A stretch of 58,552 bases of DNA from Planctomycetota bacterium (GCA_003389325.1 QQVE01000033.1:1-58552); one strand, 5' to 3'. Numbered from the stretch's first letter, positions 26,336 to 35,543 are shown. The notes: a model not told the origin generated them from the sequence alone. A program made the numbers and translations.

Positions 26336-26414
26336 TCATTGTCTCCTTGAAAGGGTCTGCGCGGCCGGCAGCAAAACGCGGCGCGCGATCGTGTTTTCAG
26401 TTGTTCCGCGGGTA

Positions 26415-26741
26415 CTACTCGATGACGGCGAGAATATCTTCCTCGCGCATCAGCAGCAGTTCCTGGTCGTTGACGGTGATCGCCTCGGGGGCATACGAGG
26501 TGAACAGCACCTTGTCGCCGACCTTCACTTGCAGCTTGCCGCGCGAGCCGTCGTCGAGCAGGCGGCCGTCGCCGATGGCGACCACGGTGCCGCGCGAGGG
26601 CTTGTCCTTAGCCGTATCGGGCAGCACGATGCCCCCGGCGGTCTTCTCTTCCGATTCCTCACGCTCGACGACCACGCGGTCGCCAAGGGGCTGAAGCTTG
26701 ACGCCGCCGGCCTTCTTCTTGGGCTTGGTCGCTGTCGACAT
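26415..26741 (-). CDS. groES: Co-chaperonin GroES (10 kDa)
   Basis: A 108-residue lid subunit for GroEL, slightly longer than usual because of a Lys-rich N-terminus ([16 protein letters not shown]). The core motifs are [11 protein letters not shown], the mobile loop [15 protein letters not shown] (about 31-45) that docks GroEL, and the end [14 protein letters not shown] 26741 has GGAGG about 10 bases upstream. A longer in-frame extension is rejected because it has no resemblance. It is first in the operon with groEL. I found no CIRCE element (TTAGCACTC-N9-GAGTGCTAA) upstream. Confidence 0.95.
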   Translation of the reverse strand: MSTATKPKKKAGGVKLQPLGDRVVVEREESEEKTAGGIVLPDTAKDKPSRGTVVAIGDGRLLDDGSRGKLQVKVGDKVLFTSYAPEAITVNDQELLLMREEDILAVIE

Positions 26742-27169
26742 GGATGTACTTCCTCCGCAAATTCGTGTTTCAAGGACTACCTGGTATGGGATGCCCGCCA
26801 GGAGGCGGCACTTCGGGCCGCGCGGGCCTTGCCTGCCAATATTGGCACCTGGGGCGCTTACTGGCCCGGCTGAGATGCAACTGCCGCGCCAGACTCGGAT
26901 CCTCAGTGCAACTTGCAAATACGGCGAGACTTGCGATCATAGGGCACCGCCCCCGCCGCTTGGTGCAACATGCCAACTTGGACCCAGCACGAGGCGGAGT
27001 CCCCCGGCCGCCTGCCACTTTGACAGGCCGGGGGCCGAGCCCAGACACAAGGTATAATCTACTGCCGCCCTCATCTCCGGGCCTCGCGGCGCCGACAGCA
27101 GGGGGCGGACCCATGGGCCTCCCACACCGCCCGCCAAGAGGCCACCAACCCATTGCAGGAGCACCCACC
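26742..27169. other. Divergent intergenic region groES / DUF2007 gene, with a perfect palindrome
   Basis: 428 bases with no convincing gene. It must hold the groES promoter (minus) and that of the DUF2007 gene (plus). TGCCAATATTGGCA at 26834-26847 is a perfect 14-bp palindrome 93 bases upstream of the groES ATG, a possible operator. On the plus strand TATAAT lies at 27053-27058, but the only TTGACA (27019) is 28 bases away, too far for a standard promoter. On the minus strand TATGAT at about 26942 has no well-placed -35. Confidence 0.5.
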
Positions 27170-27520
27170 TTGAGCGATCCGAAGGAACTCGTTTCGGTCT
27201 ATAAGGGCGAGAACCCGACCGAAGCCCACCTGGTCATGAACCTGTTGCTCGACGAGGGCATCGACGCGTCGGTCTCCGAAGAGAACGAGCCCTTCGCCGG
27301 CCTCTCGATCGCCGCGCCCGACGTGCTGGTGCGCCGCGAGGACGCGCCGCGCGCTCGAGCCATCATCGAGAAGTACGACGACGTGCAGGAAGCCCGCGCC
27401 GACCGCCCCGACTGGAAGTGCCCAAAGTGCGGCGCTCACGTCATCGGAGCAATCGACGATTGCGAGTCCTGCGGTGCCGCCCGCCCGGGCACTGAAGAGG
27501 ACGACGACGACTCGGAGTAG
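27170..27520 (+). CDS. DUF2007-like putative signal-transducing domain fused to a C-terminal zinc ribbon
   Basis: A 116-residue protein. Residues 1-70 (ELVSVYKGENPTEAHLVMNL, then LLDEGIDASVSEEN, DVLVRREDAPRARAIIEKY) match the DUF2007 fold, a small alpha/beta domain found alone or joined to zinc fingers. Residues about 85-106 carry CPKCG and CESCG, four cysteines that should bind one zinc. The tail is acidic (EEDDDDSE). The start is TTG at 27170 with AGGAG 8 bases upstream; an ATG-started longer frame has no matching ribosome site. Function is unknown; a role in regulation or protein binding is only suggested by the family name. Confidence 0.78.
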   Translation: MSDPKELVSVYKGENPTEAHLVMNLLLDEGIDASVSEENEPFAGLSIAAPDVLVRREDAPRARAIIEKYDDVQEARADRPDWKCPKCGAHVIGAIDDCESCGAARPGTEEDDDDSE

Positions 27521-27550
27521 TGCGATTGCCCGCGCGCCTCGCCGCCGGCG

Positions 27551-29560
27551 TCAGTCGGAGCGATCGTCGCCCAGCGCGCGCCGCCCGGCTTCGAGCAAAC
27601 GCTCGATCCGCTCGACGTCGTAGACGCAGCCGGCCCAGGTCCCGCCGCTGGCCCGTTGCAGCGCCGCCCACAGCCGCGTGTCCTCGGGCAGGTGGTCGTC
27701 GGGATGCAAGTCCTCGCGCGGCTGCCGCCCAGCCAAGACGCGGGCACCCTCCTGGGCATCGAACGACCGCTCGCCGTCACCGACCAGGTCGATTGAGCCG
27801 GTCAGCTTGTTGCGATCGATCACGATGCGAACCTGATCGCCCTCGCGCACCTTACCCAAGGGGCCGCCGGCCAAGGCTTCGGGGCCGACGTGGCCAATGC
27901 ACGCCCCGGTGCTCACGCCGGAGAAGCGCGCATCGGTGACCACCGCCACCTCGCGGCCCCACTCGAGATACTTAAGCGCCGAGGTGAGCTGATAGGTCTC
28001 TTCCATCCCCGAGCCCAGCGGGCCCCGGGCCACGAGCACGATCACGTCGCCCGGGCGGATCGGCTCGCCGGTTTGTCCCTTGATCGCCATGATGGCGTCG
28101 CGTTCGCGCGTGAAGACTCGTGCCGGCCCCGTCTTGCGATACACGCCGTCCGCGTCGACGACCTTCGGATCGATGGCCGTGCTCTTGATCACCGAGCCCT
28201 CGGGCGCGAGATTGCCGCGAGGAAAACAGACGGTGGGAGTCAGGCCACGCTCGGCGGCGCGCTGGGGCGGCATGATCACGTCGTCGGGATCAACACCATC
28301 GCTCTTTTCCAGAGCTTCGCGCAGTGCCGTACGACGCTCGGACTGTTGCCACCATTCGAGCACATCGCCCAGCCGGCAGCCGCTGGCAGTGAGCACGTCG
28401 AGGTCGAGCAGATCGAGCTCGCGCAGGTGGAGCATCACCTCGGGCACGCCGCCGGCCAGAAAGACGCGCACGGTCGGATGGCCCACCGGGCCGTTGGGCA
28501 ACGCGTCGACGAACCGCGGCACCCGGCAGTTGATTTCGTGCCAATCGTCGATCGTCGGACGCTTGAGTCCCGCGGCATGGGCAATCGCCGGGATATGCAG
28601 CAGCAGATTCGTCGAGCCGCCGAATGCGGCATGCACCACCATCGCGTTGCGCACCGCCGCGTCGGTAAGGATGTCGGAGACCTTGACCTGTCGCTGCTGG
28701 AGGTCCATCAGCGCCAGAGCGCTTCTTCGGGCCGCGTCGAGCCAAATCGGCTGGCCGCTAGGTGCCAAGGCCGTGTGCGGTAGCGCGAGTCCGAGGGCTT
28801 CGCCCACGACTTGAGAAGTCGCGGCCGTGCCCAGGAACTGGCAGCCGCCGCCAGGCGAAGCGCAGGCGTGGCAGGAAAGCTCGGCGGCCTCTTCCAGCGA
28901 AATCTCGCCGTGCACGTACCGCGCGCCGATCGACTGAATCTTGCCGGCGTCTTCGCCCGCGGTCGGCGGCAGCGAAACGCCCCCCGGCACCAGCACGCAC
29001 GGCAAATCGCGCGAACCGGCCAGGGCCAGCATCATCGCCGGCAGGCCCTTGTCGCAGGTGGCCACCCCCAACACGCCGCGCCGCGTGGGCAGCGATCGAA
29101 TTAGCCGTCGAAACACCACGGCCGCGTCGTTGCGATAGGGCAGGCTGTCGAACATGCCGACCGTGCCTTGCGTCCGGCCGTCGCACGGATCGGAACAATA
29201 GGCGGCGAACGGCACGCCGCCGGCCTCCTTGATCAGGTGGGCCGCGGCCCGCACCAGCAGCCCGACCTCCCAGTGCCCGGTGTGATAACCCAACGCGACC
29301 GGCGAGCCGTCCTCGGCGCGAATGCCGCCTTGCGTGCTGAGCAACAGAAACTGCGGGCCGATCATCGCCTTGGGATCCCAACCCATGCCGGCGTTTTGCA
29401 CCAGCCCGAACAGGTCGCCGCAGGCCCAATGCCGCAACATCTCGTCATCCAGCGGCAACGAGCCCGGCGGCCCTGCAGCGTGCGTGGTCACCTCGTACAC
29501 GCGCGCATCAGGAGCCTCGAGAACCTCTCGCGCTTCGTCGATCGAACGTTGCATGCCCAT
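27551..29560 (-). CDS. IlvD/Edd family dehydratase, YjhG/YagF type (D-xylonate dehydratase)
   Basis: A 669-residue Fe-S dehydratase, the length of the YjhG/YagF branch (about 655) and longer than IlvD. It turns D-xylonate into 2-keto-3-deoxy-D-xylonate in non-phosphorylating pentose breakdown. Motifs shared with E. coli YjhG include [78 protein letters not shown], and near the end [20 protein letters not shown]. The cysteines in DPCDG, TCDKG and GGGCQ are the likely cluster ligands. No other xylonate gene is adjacent, so a different sugar acid is possible. ATG 29560 or 29554 could be the start. Confidence 0.88.
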   Translation of the reverse strand: MGMQRSIDEAREVLEAPDARVYEVTTHAAGPPGSLPLDDEMLRHWACGDLFGLVQNAGMGWDPKAMIGPQFLLLSTQGGIRAEDGSPVALGYHTGHWEVGLLVRAAAHLIKEAGGVPFAAYCSDPCDGRTQGTVGMFDSLPYRNDAAVVFRRLIRSLPTRRGVLGVATCDKGLPAMMLALAGSRDLPCVLVPGGVSLPPTAGEDAGKIQSIGARYVHGEISLEEAAELSCHACASPGGGCQFLGTAATSQVVGEALGLALPHTALAPSGQPIWLDAARRSALALMDLQQRQVKVSDILTDAAVRNAMVVHAAFGGSTNLLLHIPAIAHAAGLKRPTIDDWHEINCRVPRFVDALPNGPVGHPTVRVFLAGGVPEVMLHLRELDLLDLDVLTASGCRLGDVLEWWQQSERRTALREALEKSDGVDPDDVIMPPQRAAERGLTPTVCFPRGNLAPEGSVIKSTAIDPKVVDADGVYRKTGPARVFTRERDAIMAIKGQTGEPIRPGDVIVLVARGPLGSGMEETYQLTSALKYLEWGREVAVVTDARFSGVSTGACIGHVGPEALAGGPLGKVREGDQVRIVIDRNKLTGSIDLVGDGERSFDAQEGARVLAGRQPREDLHPDDHLPEDTRLWAALQRASGGTWAGCVYDVERIERLLEAGRRALGDDRSD

Positions 29561-29586
29561 CAAGATTCGCCGTAATACTGAATCGT

Positions 29587-30261
29587 CTAGCCTGGAGGCA
29601 CCGCCGACGGCGCGTTCTCTCCCTTAACGCGAGCCGGCCACAGCCACCGCGCCATTGTCGCCGCCAACACCGGAAGTGCAATCGACGCCGCCAGGGCCAG
29701 CGGCAACTCGCCCTGGCTGCGGGCAAAATGCCCCAGCACGGCGTAAACCACGGCAATCCCCAGGTTGCTGAGCATCACCGCCGGCAAGAACCTCCGCCAC
29801 GCCATCTGCGTGGCGCCCAGCAACAGCACCGAGGCCTCGGCCAGCACCGGCAAAGCCCGGGTGACCACCACCATGCGAGCCCCGTAGCGCTGTCCGACCC
29901 GATCGAGCCGCGCCAAGTCGTCGCGGCTGGCAAACCGCTCGGCCACGGGTCGGCCGAAGAAGCGCGTCAGGGCGAACCCGATCACCGCGCCCAGCGTCAG
30001 CCCCAGCCACGACGCGAGAGTCGCCCCGGCGATGCCGAGCTGAGCCCCCGCCACAGTGCTGACGGCGCTTGAAGGCACCGGCAGAAACACGTCGGTTGAC
30101 AGGATCGCCACCGTGCCCAGAGCCACGACCACGGGTGAAGGCGGCGGATCGAGCCAAGCCGCCACGCGCCCTTCGATCTCGTCGCCTAAGAAGACGAACG
30201 GCACAATCGGCACCAGCAACGCCAGGCAAACGATCAACAGCGGTCGAAGCAGGTCACGCAT
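29587..30261 (-). CDS. VTT-domain (TVP38/TMEM64, DedA-like) membrane protein
   Basis: A 224-residue inner-membrane protein with about five hydrophobic segments. The VTT/SNARE-associated signature region is [17 protein letters not shown] followed by [18 protein letters not shown] and the helical pair after [21 protein letters not shown]. Members move or scramble lipids and affect membrane homeostasis in other bacteria; the substrate here is unknown. ATG 30261 is chosen because the sequence upstream in frame is Arg/Ser-rich and unlike the family. It ends 26 bp before the xylonate dehydratase start region and follows the glycosylase gene by 46 bp, so these may be co-transcribed. Confidence 0.85.
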   Translation of the reverse strand: MRDLLRPLLIVCLALLVPIVPFVFLGDEIEGRVAAWLDPPPSPVVVALGTVAILSTDVFLPVPSSAVSTVAGAQLGIAGATLASWLGLTLGAVIGFALTRFFGRPVAERFASRDDLARLDRVGQRYGARMVVVTRALPVLAEASVLLLGATQMAWRRFLPAVMLSNLGIAVVYAVLGHFARSQGELPLALAASIALPVLAATMARWLWPARVKGENAPSAVPPG

Positions 30262-30307
30262 GAAGCCTAAAGTTGATGGCCGCAAAGACGCACGCCGCCG
30301 CGAACAT

Positions 30308-30874
30308 TCAGTCCTTCTGGCTGAGCACGAACCGATATGGCTTCGCAGCCCACTTGCCCGCGTAATCGACGCCGATCCGGGGCGTGCGTTTAATTCGCCT
30401 GCGTGCAATCTTATGCCCCCGATCTTCGACCCACAACGCCGCGTCGCGGGCAATCGGATGGGCATTGAACTGCTTGTCGATCGACAGAGCTTTGGTCAGT
30501 TTGGCAGGGCCGTTCCAGGCTCCGGCACCGCGCAAAAGCACGGCCGCGGGATGTCCCTCGTCGTCGGTCACGGCGTTGAGCATCCAGTGCATACCGTAGA
30601 TGAAGTACACGTACCAGTAGCCGGCGGGCCCAAACATCACTTCAGTGCGCGGGGTGCGGCCCTTGCTGCCGTGGCAAGCCAGGTCGTGCGCGCCGACGTA
30701 GGCCTCGGTTTCGGTGATCAACGCGGCGACGTCCTCGCCGTCGATCCGGCGCACCAGGTGCTTGCCGATCAACTCGCGTGCGACCACCAGCGCCGGGCGC
30801 GAAAAAAAACCGCGCTCCAACGGGCGCGGCGATTTGTTGGATAGGGTAGGTTTCGCCACGGGCGGGTGCTTCAA
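30308..30874 (-). CDS. DNA-3-methyladenine glycosylase, AAG/MPG family
   Basis: A 188-residue base-excision repair enzyme of normal length for the bacterial AAG family. It opens with LERGFFSRPALVVARELIGK, then LITETEAYVGAHDLACH with the catalytic Glu in ETEAY (about residue 55). RTPRTEVMFGPAGYWYVYFI and YGMHWMLNAV build the base-binding pocket, and GAGAWNGPAKLTKALSID the DNA-binding face. It removes alkylated purines such as 3-methyladenine and hypoxanthine. The family usually has NVV or NIV where this has NAV, a mild change. The gene starts 9 bp after the stop of the upstream prenyltransferase-fold gene on the same strand. Confidence 0.93.
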   Translation of the reverse strand: MKHPPVAKPTLSNKSPRPLERGFFSRPALVVARELIGKHLVRRIDGEDVAALITETEAYVGAHDLACHGSKGRTPRTEVMFGPAGYWYVYFIYGMHWMLNAVTDDEGHPAAVLLRGAGAWNGPAKLTKALSIDKQFNAHPIARDAALWVEDRGHKIARRRIKRTPRIGVDYAGKWAAKPYRFVLSQKD

Positions 30875-30883
30875 CGGCTGCGG

Positions 30884-31999
30884 CTAGTTCGTCGGCCGCG
30901 TGTAACTCAGGGCCAGCAGCACGTAGCCGGTCACCAAATTCGGGTTGCCTTCCATCCAGCGCGACGTCTCGTTGACCCACGAGCCATCCGGCCGCTGACG
31001 CTTGGCCAACTCGGCGGTCAACTCGCTGCGCCAATCGTGCTTCGTCCCCTCGGCATCGGTAATCTCGTCGGTGCCCAGGGCATCCAGCGCCCGGGCATAG
31101 GCCTGGTAATAGTAGTACAAGCCGGCCGCCCCCATGCCGGGATTCTCCTCCAGCGTGTAGTGCTTCTTGATCCAGGTCAACGCCGCCTTCACGCGCGGGT
31201 CGTCCTGGTCGAGCCCGGCATAGATCAGGCTCTTCAGCCCGGCATAGGTCATCGAGCCGTAGCTGCGCAGCCCGCCGTTGGGGGTGGTGCCTGCCTGGCT
31301 CGAGCCGCCGGCGGCGATCGTGTAGTAGAAACCGCCGTCGTCGATCTTGGCGGCGAACTCGGTGGTGTTGTATTCGCTTTCCAGGTTCTGGCAGCGCGAG
31401 ACGAAGACAAGCGCCTTTTGCACCGCCTCGTCGTCGGCCCCGGCGCCCAGCGACTTCAGCGTGTCGAGCAGGAACGAGGTGTTCGACAGGTCGGGACGCC
31501 GCCGGCTGCCGTATCCGGCGCCGCCGTAGTTCGGATCCGACTTGCTGATGCCGTCCTCGCGATCCCACTGGATCCCGCGCACGAAGGCTTCGGCCTTCTT
31601 GACCAGGTCGTCGTAGCGGCCGTCGCCGTTGGCTTCGTGAAAGGCCTGCAAGGCGATGCAGGTTTCGTAGTTGCGGTGCGTCGAGCCCTCGCCATAGATG
31701 CCGCCGTCGTCCTGCACGAACTTCTCGAGGTACTTGAGTCCCTTGGCAATCATCGGATCGTCGGCGCTGCGTCCGCTACGCAACAGTCCGGCCAGCACGA
31801 TCGCCGAGACGGCCGGTCCCGCGTCGGCGCTCCACGATCCGTCGGCCGCCTGATTCGCCTGGCAGAAGGCGATCGCTTTTTCGACGATCGCGTCGTATTG
31901 CGCGGAGTCGGCCGGTTCGGCACCGTGTGCACTCTGCGAAAACACGCCCAGCACGCACACCGCAGTGATGAAGAGCGAAAGATTGCGAACGTTGGTCAT
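30884..31999 (-). CDS. Secreted prenyltransferase/squalene-oxidase repeat protein
   Basis: A 371-residue exported protein. ATG 31999 has GAGGAG 7 bases upstream and starts a signal peptide (MTNVRNLSLFITAVCVLGVF, cleaved near AHGAE). The mature chain shows the alpha/alpha-barrel repeats of the prenyltransferase and squalene cyclase superfamily: AIAFCQANQAADGSWS, GLKYLEKFVQDDGGIYG, ALVFVSRCQN, ALTWIKKHYT and LAKRQRPDGSWVNE. No DxDD cyclase motif is visible, so it is probably not a terpene cyclase; the export signal also argues for a binding or unknown enzymatic role in the cell envelope. Such genes are common in planctomycetes. Confidence 0.85.
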   Translation of the reverse strand: MTNVRNLSLFITAVCVLGVFSQSAHGAEPADSAQYDAIVEKAIAFCQANQAADGSWSADAGPAVSAIVLAGLLRSGRSADDPMIAKGLKYLEKFVQDDGGIYGEGSTHRNYETCIALQAFHEANGDGRYDDLVKKAEAFVRGIQWDREDGISKSDPNYGGAGYGSRRRPDLSNTSFLLDTLKSLGAGADDEAVQKALVFVSRCQNLESEYNTTEFAAKIDDGGFYYTIAAGGSSQAGTTPNGGLRSYGSMTYAGLKSLIYAGLDQDDPRVKAALTWIKKHYTLEENPGMGAAGLYYYYQAYARALDALGTDEITDAEGTKHDWRSELTAELAKRQRPDGSWVNETSRWMEGNPNLVTGYVLLALSYTRPTN

Positions 32000-32261
32000 C
32001 GGTGGACTCCTCAAGGGACTGGCCCTCTGCGGGCGGGTCGGTGGGCGCTGAATTGTTGCACGCGTCGCAAGCAGTGACAAGTTTTCGAACGTATCCGCAT
32101 CACGGACAACGACTTAAGCCGTCACTTCGCTGCAAATGATGCGCCATCGCGAGGGGATGCGTCTGCGCAGCCCAATCCGCGGCGATCCTCGAGGGGCCGA
32201 CCCTGCACAACGGAGACGAGCGGCACTTTTTTCGTCGCGCGCGGCGATTCGTTCGACAGCG

Positions 32262-32429
32262 CTAGTCGCGAATCGCGAGCATGATCAAGAAACCCAGCCA
32301 GGACGCCAACAGCACCACGGCTAGCGCCAACAGCCAGGGACGCTTGCGCCGCGCGGGCAAGGGCTCGGCCTGCGACTCGGCGCCGGACGCCTTGGGCTCT
32401 TTGGTTCGCGCTTTGCGGGCCGGCGGCAT
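32262..32429 (-). CDS. Small single-span membrane protein (55 residues)
   Basis: A short gene from ATG 32429 to TAG 32262. The first 30 residues are basic and Pro/Ala rich (MPPARKARTKEPKASG, ending PARRKRP). They are followed by one strong membrane helix, WLLALAVVLLASWLGFLIML (about 32-51), and a short end AIRD. By the positive-inside rule the basic tail faces the cytoplasm. It lies 46 bp after the Minf_1886 family gene on the same strand, third in a run starting with RicT. The codon use is like its neighbours. The function is unknown. The clean tail-helix architecture and operon-like position argue that it is real. Confidence 0.7.
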   Translation of the reverse strand: MPPARKARTKEPKASGAESQAEPLPARRKRPWLLALAVVLLASWLGFLIMLAIRD

Positions 32430-32475
32430 GCCAGACGATCCCTCGTCGGGGCGGAGAGAGTAGGACGAAGGCGCG

Positions 32476-32907
32476 TCAGCCCTCGGGAAGCGTGATCTTG
32501 AAGCTCTGCTCGAGCGTGTCGAAGTCGAACACGTCGTCGAAGTCTTCGCGGCGGTCGTCGGGGGTCTTGCGCATCTGGCCGATGCCGATCAGATTGAACA
32601 CGATCTCGCCGAAGTCGCCGGTGTTGGTCACTCCCCAGCTATTGAGCACGCACTTGGCCATGAAGCCGTACTGTTCGAGCGCGTACTGCCGGATCGCTTC
32701 GCAAAGCTGCTGGCCCGTCAGATGGCGCTCTGCCTCGCGGGCAGCGGTCTCTTCGCCCTCCTCCTCGACTTCGGCGGGGCGCTCGCTGCCCAAGCCCAAC
32801 TGCGTGTGGGCGTAGTTGAGGGCCTCGAACACGAACGCGTACGCGTCGATCTTGTAGCGGGGGTCTTCCTTGAGCAGCTTCGCAATCGGGTGTTGTGGGT
32901 CAAGCAT
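32476..32907 (-). CDS. Minf_1886 family protein (planctomycete/verrucomicrobial conserved)
   Basis: A 143-residue protein with no signal peptide. The sequence KLLKEDPRYKIDAYAFVFEA, followed by LNYAHTQLGLG, and the later HLTGQQLCEAIRQYALEQYG with GDFGEIVFNLIGIGQMRKT, match the small family known from verrucomicrobia and planctomycetes as Minf_1886. The family has no known function; the conserved helical core and acidic C-terminus (DDRREDFDDVFDFDTLE) are seen here. ATG 32907 is used; a GTG two codons upstream is equally possible. It sits 59 bp after the RicT gene and 46 bp before a small membrane protein, all on the minus strand. Confidence 0.88.
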   Translation of the reverse strand: MLDPQHPIAKLLKEDPRYKIDAYAFVFEALNYAHTQLGLGSERPAEVEEEGEETAAREAERHLTGQQLCEAIRQYALEQYGFMAKCVLNSWGVTNTGDFGEIVFNLIGIGQMRKTPDDRREDFDDVFDFDTLEQSFKITLPEG

Positions 32908-32966
32908 GTTCACTCATCAAAAGTTGCGGTAGCAAGTCATGGCAGGGGTCGAGCGGGCGTACCAGA

Positions 32967-33803
32967 TCAGTTCTTGGGCTTCCGGCCCCGGCCGCCCCGC
33001 TTCAGCACGGTCACGACTTCGTCGGCAGTGATCATCACGCGGCGGTGGTCTTCGGTCTCGACGAGCAATTGCCCGGCCAGGATCTCCTGCGCCAAGACCC
33101 GGGCCCGGCCGCGCGACGTGACGATGTCCGAACCCAGCGGGGGAAGCTCCTTCTGCAGCGATTCGTACGTATCGTATTCATACCGCAGGCAGCATTTCAA
33201 CCGGCCGCAGCGCCCGGAGATCTTAGTCGGGTCGAGCGTGGCCTTTTGGATCTTGGCCATCTTCATCGAAACCGGCGGCATTTGCACCAAATGGGTGTTG
33301 CAGCAGACGGGCTTGCCGCAGTCGCCGTAGTCGGCCAGCACCCGGGCTTCGTCGCGGACGCCGATCTGCCGCATCTCGACGCGGGTCTGGAACTCGGCGG
33401 CCAGCAGCCGCACCAGTTCGCGAAAGTCGACGCGGTTTTCGGCCAGGTAGTACACGACCACGCGTTCGCCGCCCAGGATGTGCTCGACGTCCACCAGCTT
33501 CATCTCGAGCTTCTGCTCGGCGATGATCCGTTGGCAGACCTCGAACTCGCGGCGGGCCTCCTCCAGCAGGCGAAACCGCTCGCGATCGTCGTCGGCCGTC
33601 AACGTCCGCAGGATCTGCCCCTGGCCGGGATCCTTGAGCTGGGCCCGGGCCTCGTCGGTGGCCTCGCACAACACACAGCCGATTTCCATGCCGCGGTCGG
33701 AGCGCACTACGACTTCGGCATCGCGCGCATACGCGTCGTCGCGGCCGGACGAATAGACGCCCAGCGCTCGCATGACACCGGTTCGCACGACGTACTTGGG
33801 CAT
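32967..33803 (-). CDS. PSP1 domain protein, RicT/YaaT-like
   Basis: A 278-residue cytoplasmic protein. It has the PSP1 fold with VVVRSDRGMEIGCVL near the N-terminus, RIIAEQKLEMKLVDVEHILG and FRELVRLLAAEFQTRVEMRQ, then the cysteine motifs CGKPVCC (about 164-170) and CGRLKCC (about 199-205). In Bacillus, RicT joins RicA and RicF in a complex with Fe-S clusters that steers RNase Y and mRNA processing. RicT homologues occur widely without the other two, and I see neither RicA nor RicF here. The C-terminus is basic (KRGGRGRKPKN). It leads a minus-strand run with Minf_1886 and a small membrane protein. Confidence 0.9.
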   Translation of the reverse strand: MPKYVVRTGVMRALGVYSSGRDDAYARDAEVVVRSDRGMEIGCVLCEATDEARAQLKDPGQGQILRTLTADDDRERFRLLEEARREFEVCQRIIAEQKLEMKLVDVEHILGGERVVVYYLAENRVDFRELVRLLAAEFQTRVEMRQIGVRDEARVLADYGDCGKPVCCNTHLVQMPPVSMKMAKIQKATLDPTKISGRCGRLKCCLRYEYDTYESLQKELPPLGSDIVTSRGRARVLAQEILAGQLLVETEDHRRVMITADEVVTVLKRGGRGRKPKN

Positions 33804-34022
33804 GTTCGATGGGGGGTGTTGCGCCGCCTGAGTGCCACTTCGGCGCGTGGACTAGCTCCCGTACCTGGGGACCTCAACAGTATACCCCTAAGCGCCGCGG
33901 GCCGCCAACGCGCCTGGGATGGTCGTTGCCAAGAAGAGCACGGCGAGGGCGTATCATTCACGTCCCAAAACCCTAGAATCGAGCACGGCGTCGGCGAGCA
34001 ATCCCCATAGCGGAGAAACCCT

Positions 34023-35543
34023 TTGTCCGAAAAGCACAGAAAACGATTCGATCAACTTTGCGCCCATGCCCGCGAGACGGCGCTGCTGGCAGCGGCCGAG
34101 AGCGCGCTTGAGTGGGACGAGCGGACGATGATGCCCACCGCCGCGGCCGAGTATCGCGCCGAGCAACTGACGCTGCTGGCCGGCATGATCCACAAGCGGC
34201 AAACCGCCCCCGAACTGGGCGAATGGCTCGCGGAGCTTGCCGAGGGTCCGCTCGCGGCCGACCTGCACAGCCCCGAAGGCACGACGATTCTGCAGATGAA
34301 GCACGACTACGAGCGCGACGTGAAACTGCCGCAGTCGCTGGTCGAGGAACTCACGCGCACCGCCTCGCTGGGTCAACACATCTGGGAAGCCGCGCGCCCC
34401 AAGAACGACTTTGCCGCGCTGCGTCCCGTGCTGGAAAAGCTGCTCGACCTGAAGCGGGCCGAGGCCGAGGCGGTCGGCTATCCGGAGACACCCTACGACG
34501 CGCTGCTGGAAGACTACGAGCCAGGCGAGCTGACCTCGAACGTGCAACGCGTCCTGGCCGAGTTGCGCGAGGCGCTGGTGCCGCTGGTGGCCGAGATCGC
34601 CGAAAGCGGGCGCGAGCCCGACGTGTCGATTCTGGCCCGCACGTATCCGCTCGGTGCACAAGAAGCACTTTCAAAGCGCGCGGCTGCGGCCATCGGCTAC
34701 GAGTTTCATCGCGGACGGCTCGACGTGACGGCGCATCCCTTCTGCACGGAGCTGGGCCCGCACGACTGCCGCATCACGACGCACTACGACGAGCACTTCC
34801 TCAGCTCGTCGCTGTTCAGCACGCTGCACGAGGCCGGGCATGCGCTCTACGATCAGGGGCTGCCGGCCGAGTGGTACGGGCTGCCGCCGGGAGAGGCCGC
34901 CTCGCTGGGCATTCACGAATCGCAGTCGCGGATGTGGGAAAACATGGTCGGCCGCAGCCTGGCCTTCTGGCGGCACTTCTTCCCCACGGCGCAGTCCGCC
35001 TTTCCCGACGCCCTCGGCGACGTCTCGCTCGAGTCGTTCCACTTTGCGATCAACGACGTGCGGCCCTCGCTGATTCGCATCGAGGCCGACGAAGCGACTT
35101 ACAACCTGCACATTCTGTTGCGATTCGAACTGGAGCAGGCCATGCTGGCCGGCGATTTGCCCGTGGCCGATCTGCCCGGCGCCTGGAACGACAAGTACGA
35201 GAAATACCTGAGCGTGCGGCCGCCGACGGACTCCGACGGCGTGATGCAGGACATTCACTGGAGCGAGGGTGCGATCGGGTACTTTCCGACCTACGCGCTA
35301 GGAAACCTCTACGCTGCCCAATTCTTCGAGCAGGCCAACCATGACCTGGGGCCGCTGGACGAGATGTTTGCCCGCGGCGAGTTCCAGCCGCTACGCGAGT
35401 GGTTGCGCACGCACATCCATGCCCACGGGCGCTGTTACTCGGCAGCTGAGCTCGTGCAGAAAATCACGGGAAAACCGCTCTCGCACGACCCGTTGATCGC
35501 GCATCTGCGGGCAAAACTTGCTCCGCTGTACGGCTTGAACTAA
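34023..35543 (+). CDS. Carboxypeptidase Taq family (M32) metallocarboxypeptidase
   Basis: A 506-residue cytoplasmic zinc peptidase of the usual M32 length, which trims amino acids from peptide C-termini. The zinc motif is HEAGH at 269-273, with the third ligand Glu299 in IHESQSRMWEN, the M32 hallmark. Other family blocks are present: CTELGPHDCRITTHYDE, and GYFPTYALGNLYAAQF near 420. The start is TTG at 34023, with CGGAG about 10 bases upstream and LSEKHRKRFDQL as the natural N-terminus; no ATG gives a better one. It is a single gene with no close same-strand partner other than the CPCC gene 70 bp downstream. Confidence 0.94.
   Translation: MSEKHRKRFDQLCAHARETALLAAAESALEWDERTMMPTAAAEYRAEQLTLLAGMIHKRQTAPELGEWLAELAEGPLAADLHSPEGTTILQMKHDYERDVKLPQSLVEELTRTASLGQHIWEAARPKNDFAALRPVLEKLLDLKRAEAEAVGYPETPYDALLEDYEPGELTSNVQRVLAELREALVPLVAEIAESGREPDVSILARTYPLGAQEALSKRAAAAIGYEFHRGRLDVTAHPFCTELGPHDCRITTHYDEHFLSSSLFSTLHEAGHALYDQGLPAEWYGLPPGEAASLGIHESQSRMWENMVGRSLAFWRHFFPTAQSAFPDALGDVSLESFHFAINDVRPSLIRIEADEATYNLHILLRFELEQAMLAGDLPVADLPGAWNDKYEKYLSVRPPTDSDGVMQDIHWSEGAIGYFPTYALGNLYAAQFFEQANHDLGPLDEMFARGEFQPLREWLRTHIHAHGRCYSAAELVQKITGKPLSHDPLIAHLRAKLAPLYGLN

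Noticed and set aside
26742..27000. CIRCE heat-shock element upstream of groES
   Set aside because: I looked for TTAGCACTC-N9-GAGTGCTAA and found no match, only an unrelated palindrome.
26744..27169. N-terminal extension of the DUF2007 gene from an ATG at 26744
   Set aside because: The extension overlaps the groES regulatory region and has no resemblance; TTG 27170 has a proper ribosome site.
30884..31999. Terpene or squalene cyclase
   Set aside because: The fold repeats match, but the protein is secreted and lacks a DxDD-type motif.
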